Shown here in pieces: positions 25,823-35,644 of a stretch of 64,000 nucleotides of DNA. The DNA is taken from assembly GCF_029212375.1 (NCBI RefSeq), contig NZ_JARGNU010000002.1:348260-412259 (forward strand), given 5' to 3'. Made by a program: the position numbers and the translations under genes. This stretch comes from Zhongshania sp. (GTDB taxonomy: Bacteria > Pseudomonadota > Gammaproteobacteria > Pseudomonadales > Spongiibacteraceae). Position 1 is the first letter of the stretch. Every line of letters begins with the position of its first letter. Below the pieces are notes generated by a model. That model did not search any database, had not been told where the DNA came from, and saw only the letters and a program-made list of their open reading frames with translations.

Positions 25823-28276
25823 ATGGGGCGTATATCGCTATTGGCGCTGGGGTCGGTGATTTGCTGCCAGCTTGGGTTTGCACAGGAAGTGGAGCGTAAA
25901 CGCAGCTCTTTGATCGAAGAAGTAGTGGTTACGGCCCAAAAACGAGAGCAGTCTGCCGAGGATGTTGGTATTGCCATTTCGGCATTCAGTGATGACACGC
26001 TTCAAGCGCTTGGCATTACCGACACCGCCGACTTAACCAATTTGGTAGCTGGGTTCTCTTATACCGACAGTGGCTTTTCCATCCCTGTGTATACCTTGCG
26101 TGGTGTTGGCTTTAACGAAATTAGTCAAACCGCGACTTCTGCTGTTGGTGTGTATATTGATGAAGTGAATATTCCTTTTCCTGTAATGACCAAGGGCGCA
26201 AACCTTGATCTGGAGCGGGTCGAAGTATTAAAGGGTCCGCAGGGTACGCTATATGGCCGTAATACTACCGGCGGCGCAGTAAACTATATTAGTAAAAAGC
26301 CTGGTGAAGAGTTTGAAGCGGGGTTCTCGGCGGGCTATCAAAAATACGCTCAATCAGATCTGGAAGCCTATGTTAGTGGCCCGCTGAGCGACAGCCTTGG
26401 GGCGCGTTTTGCCGTGCGTGATATTCGCAGTAGTGAAGGTTGGCAATACGATTACACTCGGCTGGGTGCAGAGTTGGGCGAGGTCGACAAACAGTCAGCT
26501 AGGTTCTTGCTGGTGTGGAACGCCAGCGATGAGGTGTCTGTGCAGTGGTCGGTAGATGGTTGGCGTGATCGCAGTGAACCCCAGTCACCCCAGTATTTTC
26601 AGTTTAAGAATTTCTCTGCCCTGCCTGCCGCCGAGGCATCCGAAAATGTGCAGAACCATCCTACCGCACCAGAGGGCGATGCGCGGGCAACAGCATATAA
26701 TCCCGAGCGCGAGTTGGGCTTGGATCAGGACTATATCGCGACATCTGTTCGCACCGACTGGCAATTTAGCGAATCTACTACATTCACATCGATCTTAGCC
26801 TTGCAGCGCTTTGACGGTAACGACAGTTATAACAATGACGGTCTCAATGTAAGCGACCTCGACTACGATACCGCAACCGACACTACCGCGTGGAACGCGG
26901 AATTCCGTTTTTCGGGTTTCGCCTTTGACGATAGCGTGCAGTGGGTTGCAGGCTACTTTTACAGCGGCGATGAACTTGAAGACACTCGCTACACCTACCC
27001 CACGGAGTCCAGCGGCGGCTATGGCGGTATATTTGTCCGTCAGGTAGATCTCTATTCCAAGCAAGATGCTGAAAGTCACGCCCTTTTCGGCCAAGCCGAA
27101 TGGCAGGCGAGTGAGCAATTTAAATATACCCTTGGTTTGCGTTATACCGAAGACTCCCGCGACTACGATGCCTGTACCCGCGATGCCGACGGTACCACAG
27201 CGTCTTTATTCCAAGCAGTTGGCGTTTTGCAGCGTGCAGGGCTGGGTGATGTGTTTTCGCTATTGACCAGTGAGCAGGTTAGCCAAGTAGGGCAGGTTGT
27301 TGCGGGTCTGTTGCCCATAACGGCGTTGAGCGAACCTATTGGTCAGGCACTGGTTGCGGCGGCAGATGCGGGTTTGCTGGATTTGACCGGTGATCTCTCT
27401 GGCGGCCCCGGTGTTGGCGATTGCGTAACTTTAAACAGTGAGACCAATGAGTCGGGCTTGGTTCGCGGTGGCTTAGAAGAAGACAATATCTCTGGCCGTA
27501 TCGCAGTAGATTGGACTCCCAGCGATGCGATGTTGTTTTATGCTTCATACAGTATTGGCTATAAAGCAGGTAGTTACCCCTCGCTATTGTCCGCAACGGA
27601 TGAACAATATACCCCTGTTACCCAAGAGCGTATTGAAGCTTTTGAACTTGGTATGAAGGCTCAGTGGTATGACGGGCTGTTAAAAGTGAATAGCTCTCTA
27701 TTTCGCTATAACTATGAAGACAAACAGCTATTTACCGTATTTAAAGATCCTATTTTTGGCGCTATTCAGCGTTTAGATAATGTGCCTGAATCGATTGTGC
27801 AGGGGCTAGAGCTAGAAATCCAAGCGGCACCCTTCGATGGTTTATATACGTCTGTCGGTCTTTCTCTGCTAGATACCGAAGTCAAAAATTATGTTGGTAT
27901 TGATATTAATGGCAATGAACAAGACTTTTCTGGGAATGAGCTCGATTACGCCTCGCCAATGGAGGTAACCGCAGTAGTCAATTATGAGTGGCCAGTATTT
28001 AAAGATTATTCAGCAAGTATTGGTTTTGACGGCAAGTATTCTGATGCAGCGCAGGGCGACCTCTCTAACGACCCTATTACTGTTCGGCCCAGCTATTTTA
28101 TTCTCAATGCCAGAGTTGGCTTCAGCCCTTACGATGGCCCGTGGAATATCCAAGCTTACGTGCGAAACCTAACGGATGAAGTGTATTTCAATTCAACCCA
28201 ATTCCAGCCAGATGTGTTTGTGCGTTATACCGGTAGGCCGCGGGTTTACGGAATGCGGCTGGATTACGAGTTTTAG
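25823..28276 (+). CDS. TonB-dependent outer-membrane receptor
   Basis: 817 residues from ATG 25823, which has AGGAGAT upstream; a longer frame from 25751 lacks a signal. Signal peptide about 1-20 (MGRISLLALGSVICCQLGFA), TonB-box-like 'IEEVVVTAQKREQ', plug domain with 'VEVLKGPQGTLYGRNTTGG', then a beta-barrel ending in an aromatic residue (...LDYEF). It imports a bulky nutrient across the outer membrane using TonB energy. Because it heads a run of P450, SDR and ALDH genes with no siderophore genes, a terpenoid- or steroid-like substrate is more likely than iron (inference). Confidence 0.93.
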   Translation: MGRISLLALGSVICCQLGFAQEVERKRSSLIEEVVVTAQKREQSAEDVGIAISAFSDDTLQALGITDTADLTNLVAGFSYTDSGFSIPVYTLRGVGFNEISQTATSAVGVYIDEVNIPFPVMTKGANLDLERVEVLKGPQGTLYGRNTTGGAVNYISKKPGEEFEAGFSAGYQKYAQSDLEAYVSGPLSDSLGARFAVRDIRSSEGWQYDYTRLGAELGEVDKQSARFLLVWNASDEVSVQWSVDGWRDRSEPQSPQYFQFKNFSALPAAEASENVQNHPTAPEGDARATAYNPERELGLDQDYIATSVRTDWQFSESTTFTSILALQRFDGNDSYNNDGLNVSDLDYDTATDTTAWNAEFRFSGFAFDDSVQWVAGYFYSGDELEDTRYTYPTESSGGYGGIFVRQVDLYSKQDAESHALFGQAEWQASEQFKYTLGLRYTEDSRDYDACTRDADGTTASLFQAVGVLQRAGLGDVFSLLTSEQVSQVGQVVAGLLPITALSEPIGQALVAAADAGLLDLTGDLSGGPGVGDCVTLNSETNESGLVRGGLEEDNISGRIAVDWTPSDAMLFYASYSIGYKAGSYPSLLSATDEQYTPVTQERIEAFELGMKAQWYDGLLKVNSSLFRYNYEDKQLFTVFKDPIFGAIQRLDNVPESIVQGLELEIQAAPFDGLYTSVGLSLLDTEVKNYVGIDINGNEQDFSGNELDYASPMEVTAVVNYEWPVFKDYSASIGFDGKYSDAAQGDLSNDPITVRPSYFILNARVGFSPYDGPWNIQAYVRNLTDEVYFNSTQFQPDVFVRYTGRPRVYGMRLDYEF

Positions 28277-28303
28277 CGGTGCTCCCAGTAGGGGGCTCAT
28301 TGC

Positions 28304-28334
28304 GCTGCGAAGGAGTTTCCTTCGCAGCATTTTT
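28304..28334 (+). terminator. Rho-independent terminator after the first TonB receptor
   Basis: GCTGCGAAGGA (28304-28314), loop GTT and TCCTTCGCAGC (28318-28328) form a perfect 11-bp GC-rich stem followed by ATTTTT. It lies 27 bp after the receptor stop and just before the SDR gene, so it separates, or partly attenuates, transcription into the downstream genes. Confidence 0.9.
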
Positions 28335-28357
28335 GTAAAATATTGAGGTAGTTAAAA

Positions 28358-29161
28358 GTGAAGACAGTATTAATAACCGGTGGCGGTAGCGGAATCGGTC
28401 GTCAGTTTTGTCGCTTGTTTGCAGCAGACGGCTATCGCTTAGTGGTATTTAGTTTGATGCAAGATGAACTGGACGATTTGGCGCTTGAGTTGCAGCGGGA
28501 TTTTCCGAGTGTTGAAACTGTACTCGTGCAAAAAGATGTTGCCCAAGACGGCGCTGCCGACGAGGTGCTGACTTACTGCGAACAACATAATTTGGCCATT
28601 GATGTACTGGTAAATAATGCTGGATTTTGTGTGTTTGGTGACCACGTCGCGGTAGATGGTAAGCGCCTTGAGAGTATGTTGAAGCTGAATGTGGTCGGTT
28701 TAAGCCAAATGTGTCGAGTATTTGGTGATGAAATGAAGCGTCGCGGCAGTGGAAAGATTTTGAATGTCGGCTCTATGGCGGGCTATATTCCAACCGTTGG
28801 CATGGCGGCTTACTGCGCGTCGAAAGCCTATGTTAATAATTTTAGCGCGGGTATCGCCGCTGAACTAGCAGATTACGGTGTGCAGGTTAGTGTGCTGTGT
28901 CCGCCTGCTACCCAAAGTAAATTCATGGCGACCGCCAAGGGTGACGACGATACCGGCAAAGCGGTAGAAAAATTTGTGTCTGGGAATATGTTCACTGCTG
29001 AAGATGTTGCCAAAGCGGGTTACAAGGGGCTGATGGCGGGTAAGCGTCGTATTTCTGTGACGCCAATGCTGCGCTTTTCTATGTTTATGATGCAGCTCTT
29101 CTCGCCAGATATGTTGGCCAATCTCACGCTTAAGCAAGTGAAAAAACTTAAAGCAGCCTAG
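28358..29161 (+). CDS. Short-chain dehydrogenase/reductase
   Basis: 267 residues, GTG start with TGAGGT 8 nt upstream. Classical SDR: TGGGSGIG cofactor motif (about 7-14), NNAG (about 91-94), catalytic Ser in 'NVGSMAGY' and YCASK (Tyr and Lys). The C-terminal tail is hydrophobic and basic (ends LKQVKKLKAA), as in membrane-associated SDRs acting on lipids or steroids. It follows the receptor terminator and precedes a kinase-like gene by about 37 bp. Oxidation or reduction of an alcohol or ketone on the imported compound is likely. Confidence 0.9.
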   Translation: MKTVLITGGGSGIGRQFCRLFAADGYRLVVFSLMQDELDDLALELQRDFPSVETVLVQKDVAQDGAADEVLTYCEQHNLAIDVLVNNAGFCVFGDHVAVDGKRLESMLKLNVVGLSQMCRVFGDEMKRRGSGKILNVGSMAGYIPTVGMAAYCASKAYVNNFSAGIAAELADYGVQVSVLCPPATQSKFMATAKGDDDTGKAVEKFVSGNMFTAEDVAKAGYKGLMAGKRRISVTPMLRFSMFMMQLFSPDMLANLTLKQVKKLKAA

Positions 29162-29198
29162 TTTATTCGGCGCTCAATGTACTTGGGAGTGATTGCGT

Positions 29199-30365
29199 GT
29201 GACCTATAAAAATAATGCCTTATTCGATGCCTCGCTAATGCTTGGCCGCGCAGTAACAAGCGTGTCGCCGTGGGTGCCCAGTGTAGGGCCAATGCGGGCT
29301 AAAGATATTAAAAAGTCTTGGCTACAAAAACAACTTGCCAGTGGTATTGCTGGTGCAGAGCTATTGTCGACGTCACTTGTTGGTGGCGACTTTGGTACCA
29401 CTGACCGTCAGCGCTTGGGTCTGGAGTGGAATGAGCTTGGTAAACGGGCCGGATTGCCCAGTATGGTTTTTGTTAAGTCGACGCCTAAAACGACAAGCAG
29501 TCGACTTATGGTTGGACCGCTCAAAATGGCGTCGAACGAGGTGCAGTTTTATCGCACGGCGCGGCATTTTCTCGGCGATGAGGCGCCAAAGGTTTACGCT
29601 TCAAATATTGGTTTGGGGGCGCGCTTTTTATTGGTGCTAGAGGATTTGTCCGAGCGAGGTTGTCAGACCTTTAGCTTGGCTGACGAGGCGCCGTTGTCGC
29701 ATTTGCGCGGCATGATGATTGCGTTAGCAAGCTTGCACGCGGCATTTTGGGAGTCGCCAAAACTTGATAATGAGTTGGCTTGGCTCGATAGGGAGCGTTC
29801 TCGGCCGGGTTTTAAAATGATGATGGCGGTTCATCGGCGCTTTCGGCAGCGCTTTATTAACGGCAAAGAAGTGGCCGCCAAGTCAGTTAGCGAGTTGGCG
29901 GGGGTATTGACCGAGTATGAAGACGAGGTTGTCGGCGTGCGCGAGCGCGGGCCGCATACCTTGGTGCATGGCGATACCCATCTTGGTAATACTTATATTC
30001 TGAACGATGGCCGCAGTGGTTTGCTGGATTGGCAGATCGCACATCGAGGTCAGGGCCTGCGCGAAGTTGCCTATTTTCTGGGGACTGGGGCGCCAATTGA
30101 ACTGCGGCGTCAGCACGAGAAAGATTTATTAGCCCTCTACATTGAGACGCTGCGCGAGAAGGGCGTGGTTGTTGATATAGATTTAGATGAAGCCTTTGAT
30201 ATTTATCGTTTCTGGTTGGCTTATGGCTGGGATGCGGTTCAGTTAACACGGAACTGGGAAGGCTTGCAGAGTAGAGAAAGTATGGATCGCAGCTGGGAGC
30301 GTATTAACGCTGCGGTTGAGGATTTAGATGTTGCCGCGGCAGTTAAGCTACTTGTGAAACGCTAA
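29199..30365 (+). CDS. APH-fold phosphotransferase (ecdysteroid-kinase-like/DUF1679-type)
   Basis: About 389 residues from GTG 29199, which has GGGAG 9 nt upstream; an in-frame TTG 6 nt earlier is too close to that site. Kinase motifs of the aminoglycoside/choline kinase fold are present: 'HTLVHGDTHLGNTYI' (catalytic loop, Brenner-type HGD) and 'GLLDWQIAHRGQGLREVAYF' (metal-binding DWQ). Proteins of this group phosphorylate small hydroxylated molecules, and insect members act on ecdysteroids. In an island with SDRs and a P450 it may phosphorylate a terpenoid or steroid alcohol, though some relatives are annotated only as 'phosphotransferase'. Confidence 0.85.
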   Translation: MTYKNNALFDASLMLGRAVTSVSPWVPSVGPMRAKDIKKSWLQKQLASGIAGAELLSTSLVGGDFGTTDRQRLGLEWNELGKRAGLPSMVFVKSTPKTTSSRLMVGPLKMASNEVQFYRTARHFLGDEAPKVYASNIGLGARFLLVLEDLSERGCQTFSLADEAPLSHLRGMMIALASLHAAFWESPKLDNELAWLDRERSRPGFKMMMAVHRRFRQRFINGKEVAAKSVSELAGVLTEYEDEVVGVRERGPHTLVHGDTHLGNTYILNDGRSGLLDWQIAHRGQGLREVAYFLGTGAPIELRRQHEKDLLALYIETLREKGVVVDIDLDEAFDIYRFWLAYGWDAVQLTRNWEGLQSRESMDRSWERINAAVEDLDVAAAVKLLVKR

Positions 30366-30509
30366 GTGATGCTGGCCTATAATTAACATACATTAATAAA
30401 TCCTAATACACTGTTGTATTTGATATTGATTTTCACCTATATTGAAGCGGACAGGTCGTAAGCAGTTGCGGCTACCCTAAAGCACAATAATCGCTCGGAA
30501 GGTCAGTTT

Positions 30510-31724
30510 ATGTTCCCTTTTAAATCGAAATCACCAAGCGTGGCGCCACCGCATATTGCCGCTGGCCTTATTTATGATTTCGATATTTTTAGTGACTCGG
30601 CCCGTGGCGGCGATGTTCATGCTAGTCATAAAGCCTTGCACAACAGTGCGCCAGATATTTTTTATACGCCCCGCAATGGCGGTCACTGGATTGCGACGCG
30701 AATGGAAGATGTTCGCGAAATCATGCTCAGTCCAGAGTTGTTTTCGAGCAGTAAGGCGCCGTTTTCCCCCGATGTTGCCAAGCTCGGTTTGTCATTGCCG
30801 CCGCAAGATATGGATCGCCCTGATCACGCCCATTACCGAATGTTATTGATGAAATTTCTGTCGCCGCAAAAGGTAGTGCAGTTAGAGAGTCAGATTCGTG
30901 AGCTGGCGATTGGCTTGATCGAGGATGTTAAGCCCAAGGGGGCTTGTGAGTTTATGTCGGCGGTGTCGGTGCCGATTCCGGTTAAAACCTTTATGGGCTT
31001 GATGCACATGGATCAGTCGCGCTACGAGGAGTTCGTTAGGTGGGCAAATGGCATTTTGGCTTCGGACACCATGCTAAAGCGCCTGCCGCCCTTTGTGCGC
31101 ATGCGTTTTTACCTTAAATCATTAATCCGACAGCGAGTTAAAAGCCCATCTGACGACCCCATTAGTATCTTGTTGGCCTCTGAGGTGGGTGGTGAAAAAC
31201 TCAGTCACAAGCGTGTGTTGGAAATGTGCAATCTGCTATTTCTGGCGGGGTTAGATACAGTCACCAATGCCATGACTTTTTCGATTCGGCACTTGGCTGA
31301 AAATCCTGAATTTCAGCAGCAACTTCGGGATAAGCCCGAGTTAATTCCCAGTGCGATTGAAGAGTTGTTGCGACGTTATTCGTTTCCAAATATTCCGCGC
31401 CGCGTGGCGTGCGACATGGAATTTAAGGGCGTGCAGATGCGTGCTGGCGATCGAATTATCTGCAGCCTAGCGGCGGCAAATAACGATGACCGCGCTTTGG
31501 AAAACCCTAGTTTAGTGGATTTAGAACGTCCCAAATTTCGTCACATGGCCTTTAATGGTGGCCCCCATAATTGTGCAGGAGCGACCTTGGCGCGCTTGGA
31601 ATTGCGGGTTTTCTTGGAAGAGTGGCTAGAGCGTATGCCCGCATTTTCTGTTGAAGAGGGATTTACGCCAAAAGTGCGCGGCGGTGCTGTAATGGCAATG
31701 GAAAGTTTGCAGCTACGTTGGTAG
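30510..31724 (+). CDS. Soluble cytochrome P450 (CYP101/CYP111-like)
   Basis: 404 residues. I-helix 'LFLAGLDTVTNAMTF' resembles the P450cam-type GLDTV motif rather than the usual AGxET; K-helix EELLRR; haem loop FNGGPHNCAG, with Asn in place of the usual Gly after Phe. 'DRPDHAHYR' is the C-helix motif. Such enzymes hydroxylate terpenes (camphor, linalool, cineole) using ferredoxin. GGAAGG precedes the ATG. No ferredoxin or ferredoxin reductase is encoded close by. It is followed by an SDR and an aldehyde dehydrogenase, a sequence of alcohol to aldehyde to acid steps. Confidence 0.92.
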   Translation: MFPFKSKSPSVAPPHIAAGLIYDFDIFSDSARGGDVHASHKALHNSAPDIFYTPRNGGHWIATRMEDVREIMLSPELFSSSKAPFSPDVAKLGLSLPPQDMDRPDHAHYRMLLMKFLSPQKVVQLESQIRELAIGLIEDVKPKGACEFMSAVSVPIPVKTFMGLMHMDQSRYEEFVRWANGILASDTMLKRLPPFVRMRFYLKSLIRQRVKSPSDDPISILLASEVGGEKLSHKRVLEMCNLLFLAGLDTVTNAMTFSIRHLAENPEFQQQLRDKPELIPSAIEELLRRYSFPNIPRRVACDMEFKGVQMRAGDRIICSLAAANNDDRALENPSLVDLERPKFRHMAFNGGPHNCAGATLARLELRVFLEEWLERMPAFSVEEGFTPKVRGGAVMAMESLQLRW

Positions 31725-31818
31725 CAATTAGCAAAAATTATTAAGAACAATTATTACGTAAAAATATTGGTCGATACATTTATCTATCCCGGCCACACCC
31801 TATCTGAGGAGAAGAATT

Positions 31819-32574
31819 ATGAGTTTTAGTGGAAAAGTTGCAGTTATTACCGGTGCCGCTCAGGGTATGGGCGCCGCTTATGCACGACTACTTAGTCAGC
31901 GTGACGTTGCCGTTGTAGTGGCTGATATTAACCTTGAGCTGGCGGAGTCGGTTGCGGCGAGTATTACCGCTACTGGCGGTAAGGCGGTTGCGGTGAAGGT
32001 TGACGTAGGCTCACCTGAATCCTGTAAGGAGTGTATTGCTGCGGCAGTGAAGGCCTTCGGTCAGCTAAACTTTTTGGTTAACAATGCGGGCTTGTTAAGC
32101 GCTGCGCTTATGCCGCCTTTGCAGGATCTTTCTATAGACGATTATCAGCGAGTGATGTCGGTCAATATGCACAGTGTTTTGTATATGACTCAGGCAGCAG
32201 TACCGGAGATGCGAAAGCAGGGCGGTGGCGCTATTGTGAATACCTCGTCTATCGGCAGCTGGCAGGCGACGGGTATTTATTCAGTTTCTAAAGCGGGCGT
32301 GAATACGCTTTCGGTAAACTTGGCGCATTCCCTCGCCGCCGACAATATTCGCGTTAACGCGATTGCACCCGGTACGGTCGACACTGAAGGCATGAAGCCA
32401 ATTATGTCGGTAGAGCAAATGGCGCAGTGGGCAAAAATGTCTGGTCAAGCGACAGGTCAAGTGGCCGGCCCAGAGCTAATCGCCCAAGTTGGCGTATTCC
32501 TGCTCAGTGATGAGGCGGCCTTTGTGAATGGCCAAGTCTTCCCCGTCGATGGCGGCACCGTCATTCGGATTTAA
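31819..32574 (+). CDS. Short-chain dehydrogenase/reductase
   Basis: 251 residues with TGAAQGMG (about 10-17), NNAG, Ser in 'NTSSIGSW', YSVSK and the C-terminal 'GQVFPVDGGT' typical of classical SDRs that use NAD(P). A GAGGAGA site precedes the ATG. The gene is 95 bp after the P450 and 25 bp before an aldehyde dehydrogenase on the same strand; it probably oxidises the alcohol made by the P450 (inference). Confidence 0.92.
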   Translation: MSFSGKVAVITGAAQGMGAAYARLLSQRDVAVVVADINLELAESVAASITATGGKAVAVKVDVGSPESCKECIAAAVKAFGQLNFLVNNAGLLSAALMPPLQDLSIDDYQRVMSVNMHSVLYMTQAAVPEMRKQGGGAIVNTSSIGSWQATGIYSVSKAGVNTLSVNLAHSLAADNIRVNAIAPGTVDTEGMKPIMSVEQMAQWAKMSGQATGQVAGPELIAQVGVFLLSDEAAFVNGQVFPVDGGTVIRI

Positions 32575-32599
32575 GCGACGCATTTAAAGAGACAATGTT

Positions 32600-34063
32600 A
32601 TGACTATCGAATTTGATTCAACCTGCCCCAAGGGCAGCTTGCTAATTGGCGACAAAGTAATTGAAAAAGCCTCTGGCGGTGTGTACACCCATATCAATCC
32701 AGCCACCGGTTTGGCCCAGGCAGAGATTCCGCTGGCTGGTGTAAGCGAAACTGAACACGCAGTTGCTACGGCTAAAGCTGCATTTGAGATTTGGCGACGG
32801 ATGCCGGGCCGTGAGCGCGCGGTATTACTTGGACGATTGGCTGATCTCATTAAAGCGAATGCGAGTGAGTTTCAGCGTTTGGCTGTGCTAGAGGGTGGAA
32901 CGCCCTTTAGTGTTGCTGCCGGTGGTGCAGGCTTGGCTGAAGAGTGGACCCGCTACTATGCAGGCTGGGCTGACAAAATTGACGGCCAGGTGGTTAGCAG
33001 CTACCCGAGTGACGAATTTATTTACACCCTGCCTGAGCCCTATGGCGTTATTGGTATTGTAGTGACTTGGAATGGTCCGCTTATTAGTTTGGGCATGAAA
33101 GTTATTCCCGCCTTAGCGGCGGGTAATACGGTTGTGGTTAAGCCGGCAGAGCAAACTCCTTTTGTTGCAGCGCTGTTTGGCCAATTGGCCCTGCAAGCCG
33201 GTATTCCACCAGGCGTTATTAATATTTTGCCGGGCGCGGTTGAGTCTGCCCAGGCCTTGATTGCCCACCCAGATGTACAGAAAGTCAGTTTTACCGGAGG
33301 TCCAGTTACCGCGCGCAAGATACTGCATCAGTGTGCCGAACTACTTAAACCGTCGGTGATGGAGTTGGGCGGCAAGTCGGCCAATATTGTTTTTGCGGAT
33401 GCCGATCTTGATGTTGCTGCCCAGCATGCAGCTATGATGAGCGTAGGCTTATTGAGCGGCCAGGGTTGTGAATTGCCCACGCGATTGCTAGTGCAAGATA
33501 GCGTTTATGATGAAATGGTCGAGAAAGTTGTCGCAATAGCGAAAGCCCTGCCGATTGGTGATCCGCGTGACCCTAATACCTTTATTGGTCCAGTAATTAA
33601 CGAAGAGGCCTGTGACCGTATCTTGGCCATGGTTGAGCGCGCAAAGTTGGCGGGGGCTGGACGCCTAGTATTGGGTGGCGAACGTTTAGGTGGCGATCTG
33701 GCCAAGGGCTTCTTTGTCTCGCCGACGATTTTTGCCGATGTTGATCCGCAAAGTGAAATTGCCCAGCAAGAGGTGTTTGGCCCAGTATTGGTAATACAGA
33801 AGTTCAGTACCGAAGAAGAGGTTATTGAAATTGCCAATAGTACCCAGTATGGTCTTGGCGGTTATATTCAGACCAATGACCTTAAGCGAGCACACCGCTT
33901 AGCTGCAGAACTGCAAACTGGCTTTGTCCATATCAACGGCAGTCGTAATATTCCTGCCCATGCCCCGTTTGGCGGGCTCGGCTTGTCTGGCTTTGGTAAG
34001 GAAGGTGGCCGTCCAGGTCTGGATGAGTTTATTCGTTTAAAAACCGTTAGTTTGGCTCAATAA
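32600..34063 (+). CDS. Aldehyde dehydrogenase
   Basis: 487 residues. Motifs: 'VTWNGPLISLGMKVIPALAAGNTVV' region (cofactor, about 150-175), 'FTGGPVTARKI', 'MELGGKSANIVF' with the catalytic Glu and 'SGQGCELPTRL' with the nucleophilic Cys; 'EVFGPVL' near the end. It belongs to the betaine/benzaldehyde-type ALDH group and makes a carboxylic acid with NAD(P)+. It forms the last catabolic gene of the P450-SDR-ALDH run; a TetR gene begins 9 bp downstream. Confidence 0.92.
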   Translation: MTIEFDSTCPKGSLLIGDKVIEKASGGVYTHINPATGLAQAEIPLAGVSETEHAVATAKAAFEIWRRMPGRERAVLLGRLADLIKANASEFQRLAVLEGGTPFSVAAGGAGLAEEWTRYYAGWADKIDGQVVSSYPSDEFIYTLPEPYGVIGIVVTWNGPLISLGMKVIPALAAGNTVVVKPAEQTPFVAALFGQLALQAGIPPGVINILPGAVESAQALIAHPDVQKVSFTGGPVTARKILHQCAELLKPSVMELGGKSANIVFADADLDVAAQHAAMMSVGLLSGQGCELPTRLLVQDSVYDEMVEKVVAIAKALPIGDPRDPNTFIGPVINEEACDRILAMVERAKLAGAGRLVLGGERLGGDLAKGFFVSPTIFADVDPQSEIAQQEVFGPVLVIQKFSTEEEVIEIANSTQYGLGGYIQTNDLKRAHRLAAELQTGFVHINGSRNIPAHAPFGGLGLSGFGKEGGRPGLDEFIRLKTVSLAQ

Positions 34064-34072
34064 GGTAGACGC

Positions 34073-34669
34073 GTGACAAGACTTAGTCGAGAAGACAGCC
34101 GCAGTATCACACAGGAAAAGCTGAGAACCGCAGCCCTGCAAGAATTTGCACGTTGGGGTTTTGGCGGCGCGGCGATCGACAAAATTACCGAATCTGCGGG
34201 TTTTTCTCGAGGCGCTTTTTACGCCAACTATAAAAGCAAAGAGGACATCTTAATTGATGTCCTCAAGGCTTATAATAGTCGTGAAATTCAGGAGTGGCGT
34301 CAGTTTTTGGCCATGCCCGAAGATCTCGAAACGATACTTGAGTATATGCGCGGAAGTTTTGCACGCTATTTGGGGCAGGCCGACTGGGGTATGTTCGTTA
34401 TTGAGGCTCAGCTCCACGCCAAGCGCAATAGGGACTTTGCTGCAAAGTATCGAGGCTATTTAAATGAGGTGAATGAGAGTGTTCGCCTAATGTTAAGCGC
34501 TTTATACAGCCGTGCAGGGGTTGCTGAACCGCCAAATTTTGGCGAGCTAGCGGTATTGCTCCGAGCCTTGGTTGTGGGATTGAGTCTTGATGTTGGCGAT
34601 GACAGTGGTCTTAGTAACGCACCGGATCAGCTGATGTATTTTTTAAAAACAATCCTGCATCAGGCTTGA
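34073..34669 (+). CDS. TetR-family regulator
   Basis: 198 residues with a GTG start only 9 bp after the aldehyde dehydrogenase stop, so probably the last gene of that operon. HTH: 'AIDKITESAGFSRGAFYANYKSKEDILIDVL' in two helices at about 32-62. The rest is a helical ligand domain. It is a good candidate for the local repressor of the P450-SDR-ALDH operon, acting as an autoregulated gene (inference). Confidence 0.88.
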   Translation: MTRLSREDSRSITQEKLRTAALQEFARWGFGGAAIDKITESAGFSRGAFYANYKSKEDILIDVLKAYNSREIQEWRQFLAMPEDLETILEYMRGSFARYLGQADWGMFVIEAQLHAKRNRDFAAKYRGYLNEVNESVRLMLSALYSRAGVAEPPNFGELAVLLRALVVGLSLDVGDDSGLSNAPDQLMYFLKTILHQA

Positions 34670-34801
34670 AGTTGGCAAGGAAAGTGTGCCTTTAGAATTT
34701 AAAATATCAGCCAATGCGTAAGATTTTAAGCGTTTTGTGGCTTAGCTAAAAACATAATAATTTATAATAGGTGCTGCGGATGATGATAGCGATGGCTTGT
34801 T

Positions 34802-35449
34802 ATGGTCACGGATAGTTCTAGCCCCGCTGGCTTACGGCGCGAGCCAAAGCAAGAGCGCTCGCGGCGCATGGTTTTGGCTGTTGAACAGGCGGCGCGGAAA
34901 ATTCTATTAGATGCCGGTAGCGACGCGCTGACGACAACTTCCTTAGAACTGGTGTCGGGTGTTCCTAAAGCCTCTATCTATCAGTATTTTCCCAGCCTAG
35001 ATGCAGTCAAAGCAGAAGTGTTTCGACATGAGATTAAACAGCATTTTGAAGATTGGTCTGCACGATTAGAATCTAAGTGGAACACAATGGGCCTTGCTGA
35101 GGGTTTGGCAATGATTGTTGATTCTACGATTAAGCTGCAGTCTGCGCTTATCGATCTCGATGCAGGCTTTTATCAGTCTCACAGCGGCTATTTCGGTGTT
35201 TGGACGGCTTACGACAGTTACTCAGACCAGCATGATGCGGGTGCAGACTTATTAAAGGAATTTTTTGCGCGCCACTATCCGACGATGACAGCCGCAGACC
35301 TAGATTTGCGTGCCCAGGCGATGGGACGAGCGGTTGAACAGACTTCCTATCATATTTTGCGAGACAATCCAGATTATCGACATCAGCCGCTGTTGCGTGA
35401 ACTGTTACTGTCGATGGCACTGAGCTTTTTTTTGCCCAGCCTTATTTGA
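34802..35449 (+). CDS. TetR-family regulator
   Basis: 215 residues. A basic N-terminus ('GLRREPKQERSRRMV') leads into the HTH ('TTSLELVSGVPKASIYQYFPSLDAV'). The ligand domain is helical with a hydrophobic end ('LLSMALSFFLPSLI'). It is separate from the preceding TetR by 132 bp and lies before the polytopic membrane protein and second TonB receptor, which it may control. Confidence 0.87.
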   Translation: MVTDSSSPAGLRREPKQERSRRMVLAVEQAARKILLDAGSDALTTTSLELVSGVPKASIYQYFPSLDAVKAEVFRHEIKQHFEDWSARLESKWNTMGLAEGLAMIVDSTIKLQSALIDLDAGFYQSHSGYFGVWTAYDSYSDQHDAGADLLKEFFARHYPTMTAADLDLRAQAMGRAVEQTSYHILRDNPDYRHQPLLRELLLSMALSFFLPSLI

Positions 35450-35644
35450 TTTTTGCCCAGCAATGTTTAAAAAGCTGGACAGCGCCCGACGATCGCTTGC
35501 GTAATTTTTAATAAATCATATAAATAATAATAGCTTACGTTATGTAAATAGATATTTATAATCCGACCCAGATCAACTTTCCCGTCACGTCTATAGCTGA
35601 GACTATAACTCTTGTGTTAATGACAATAATCATAGGTATACACA

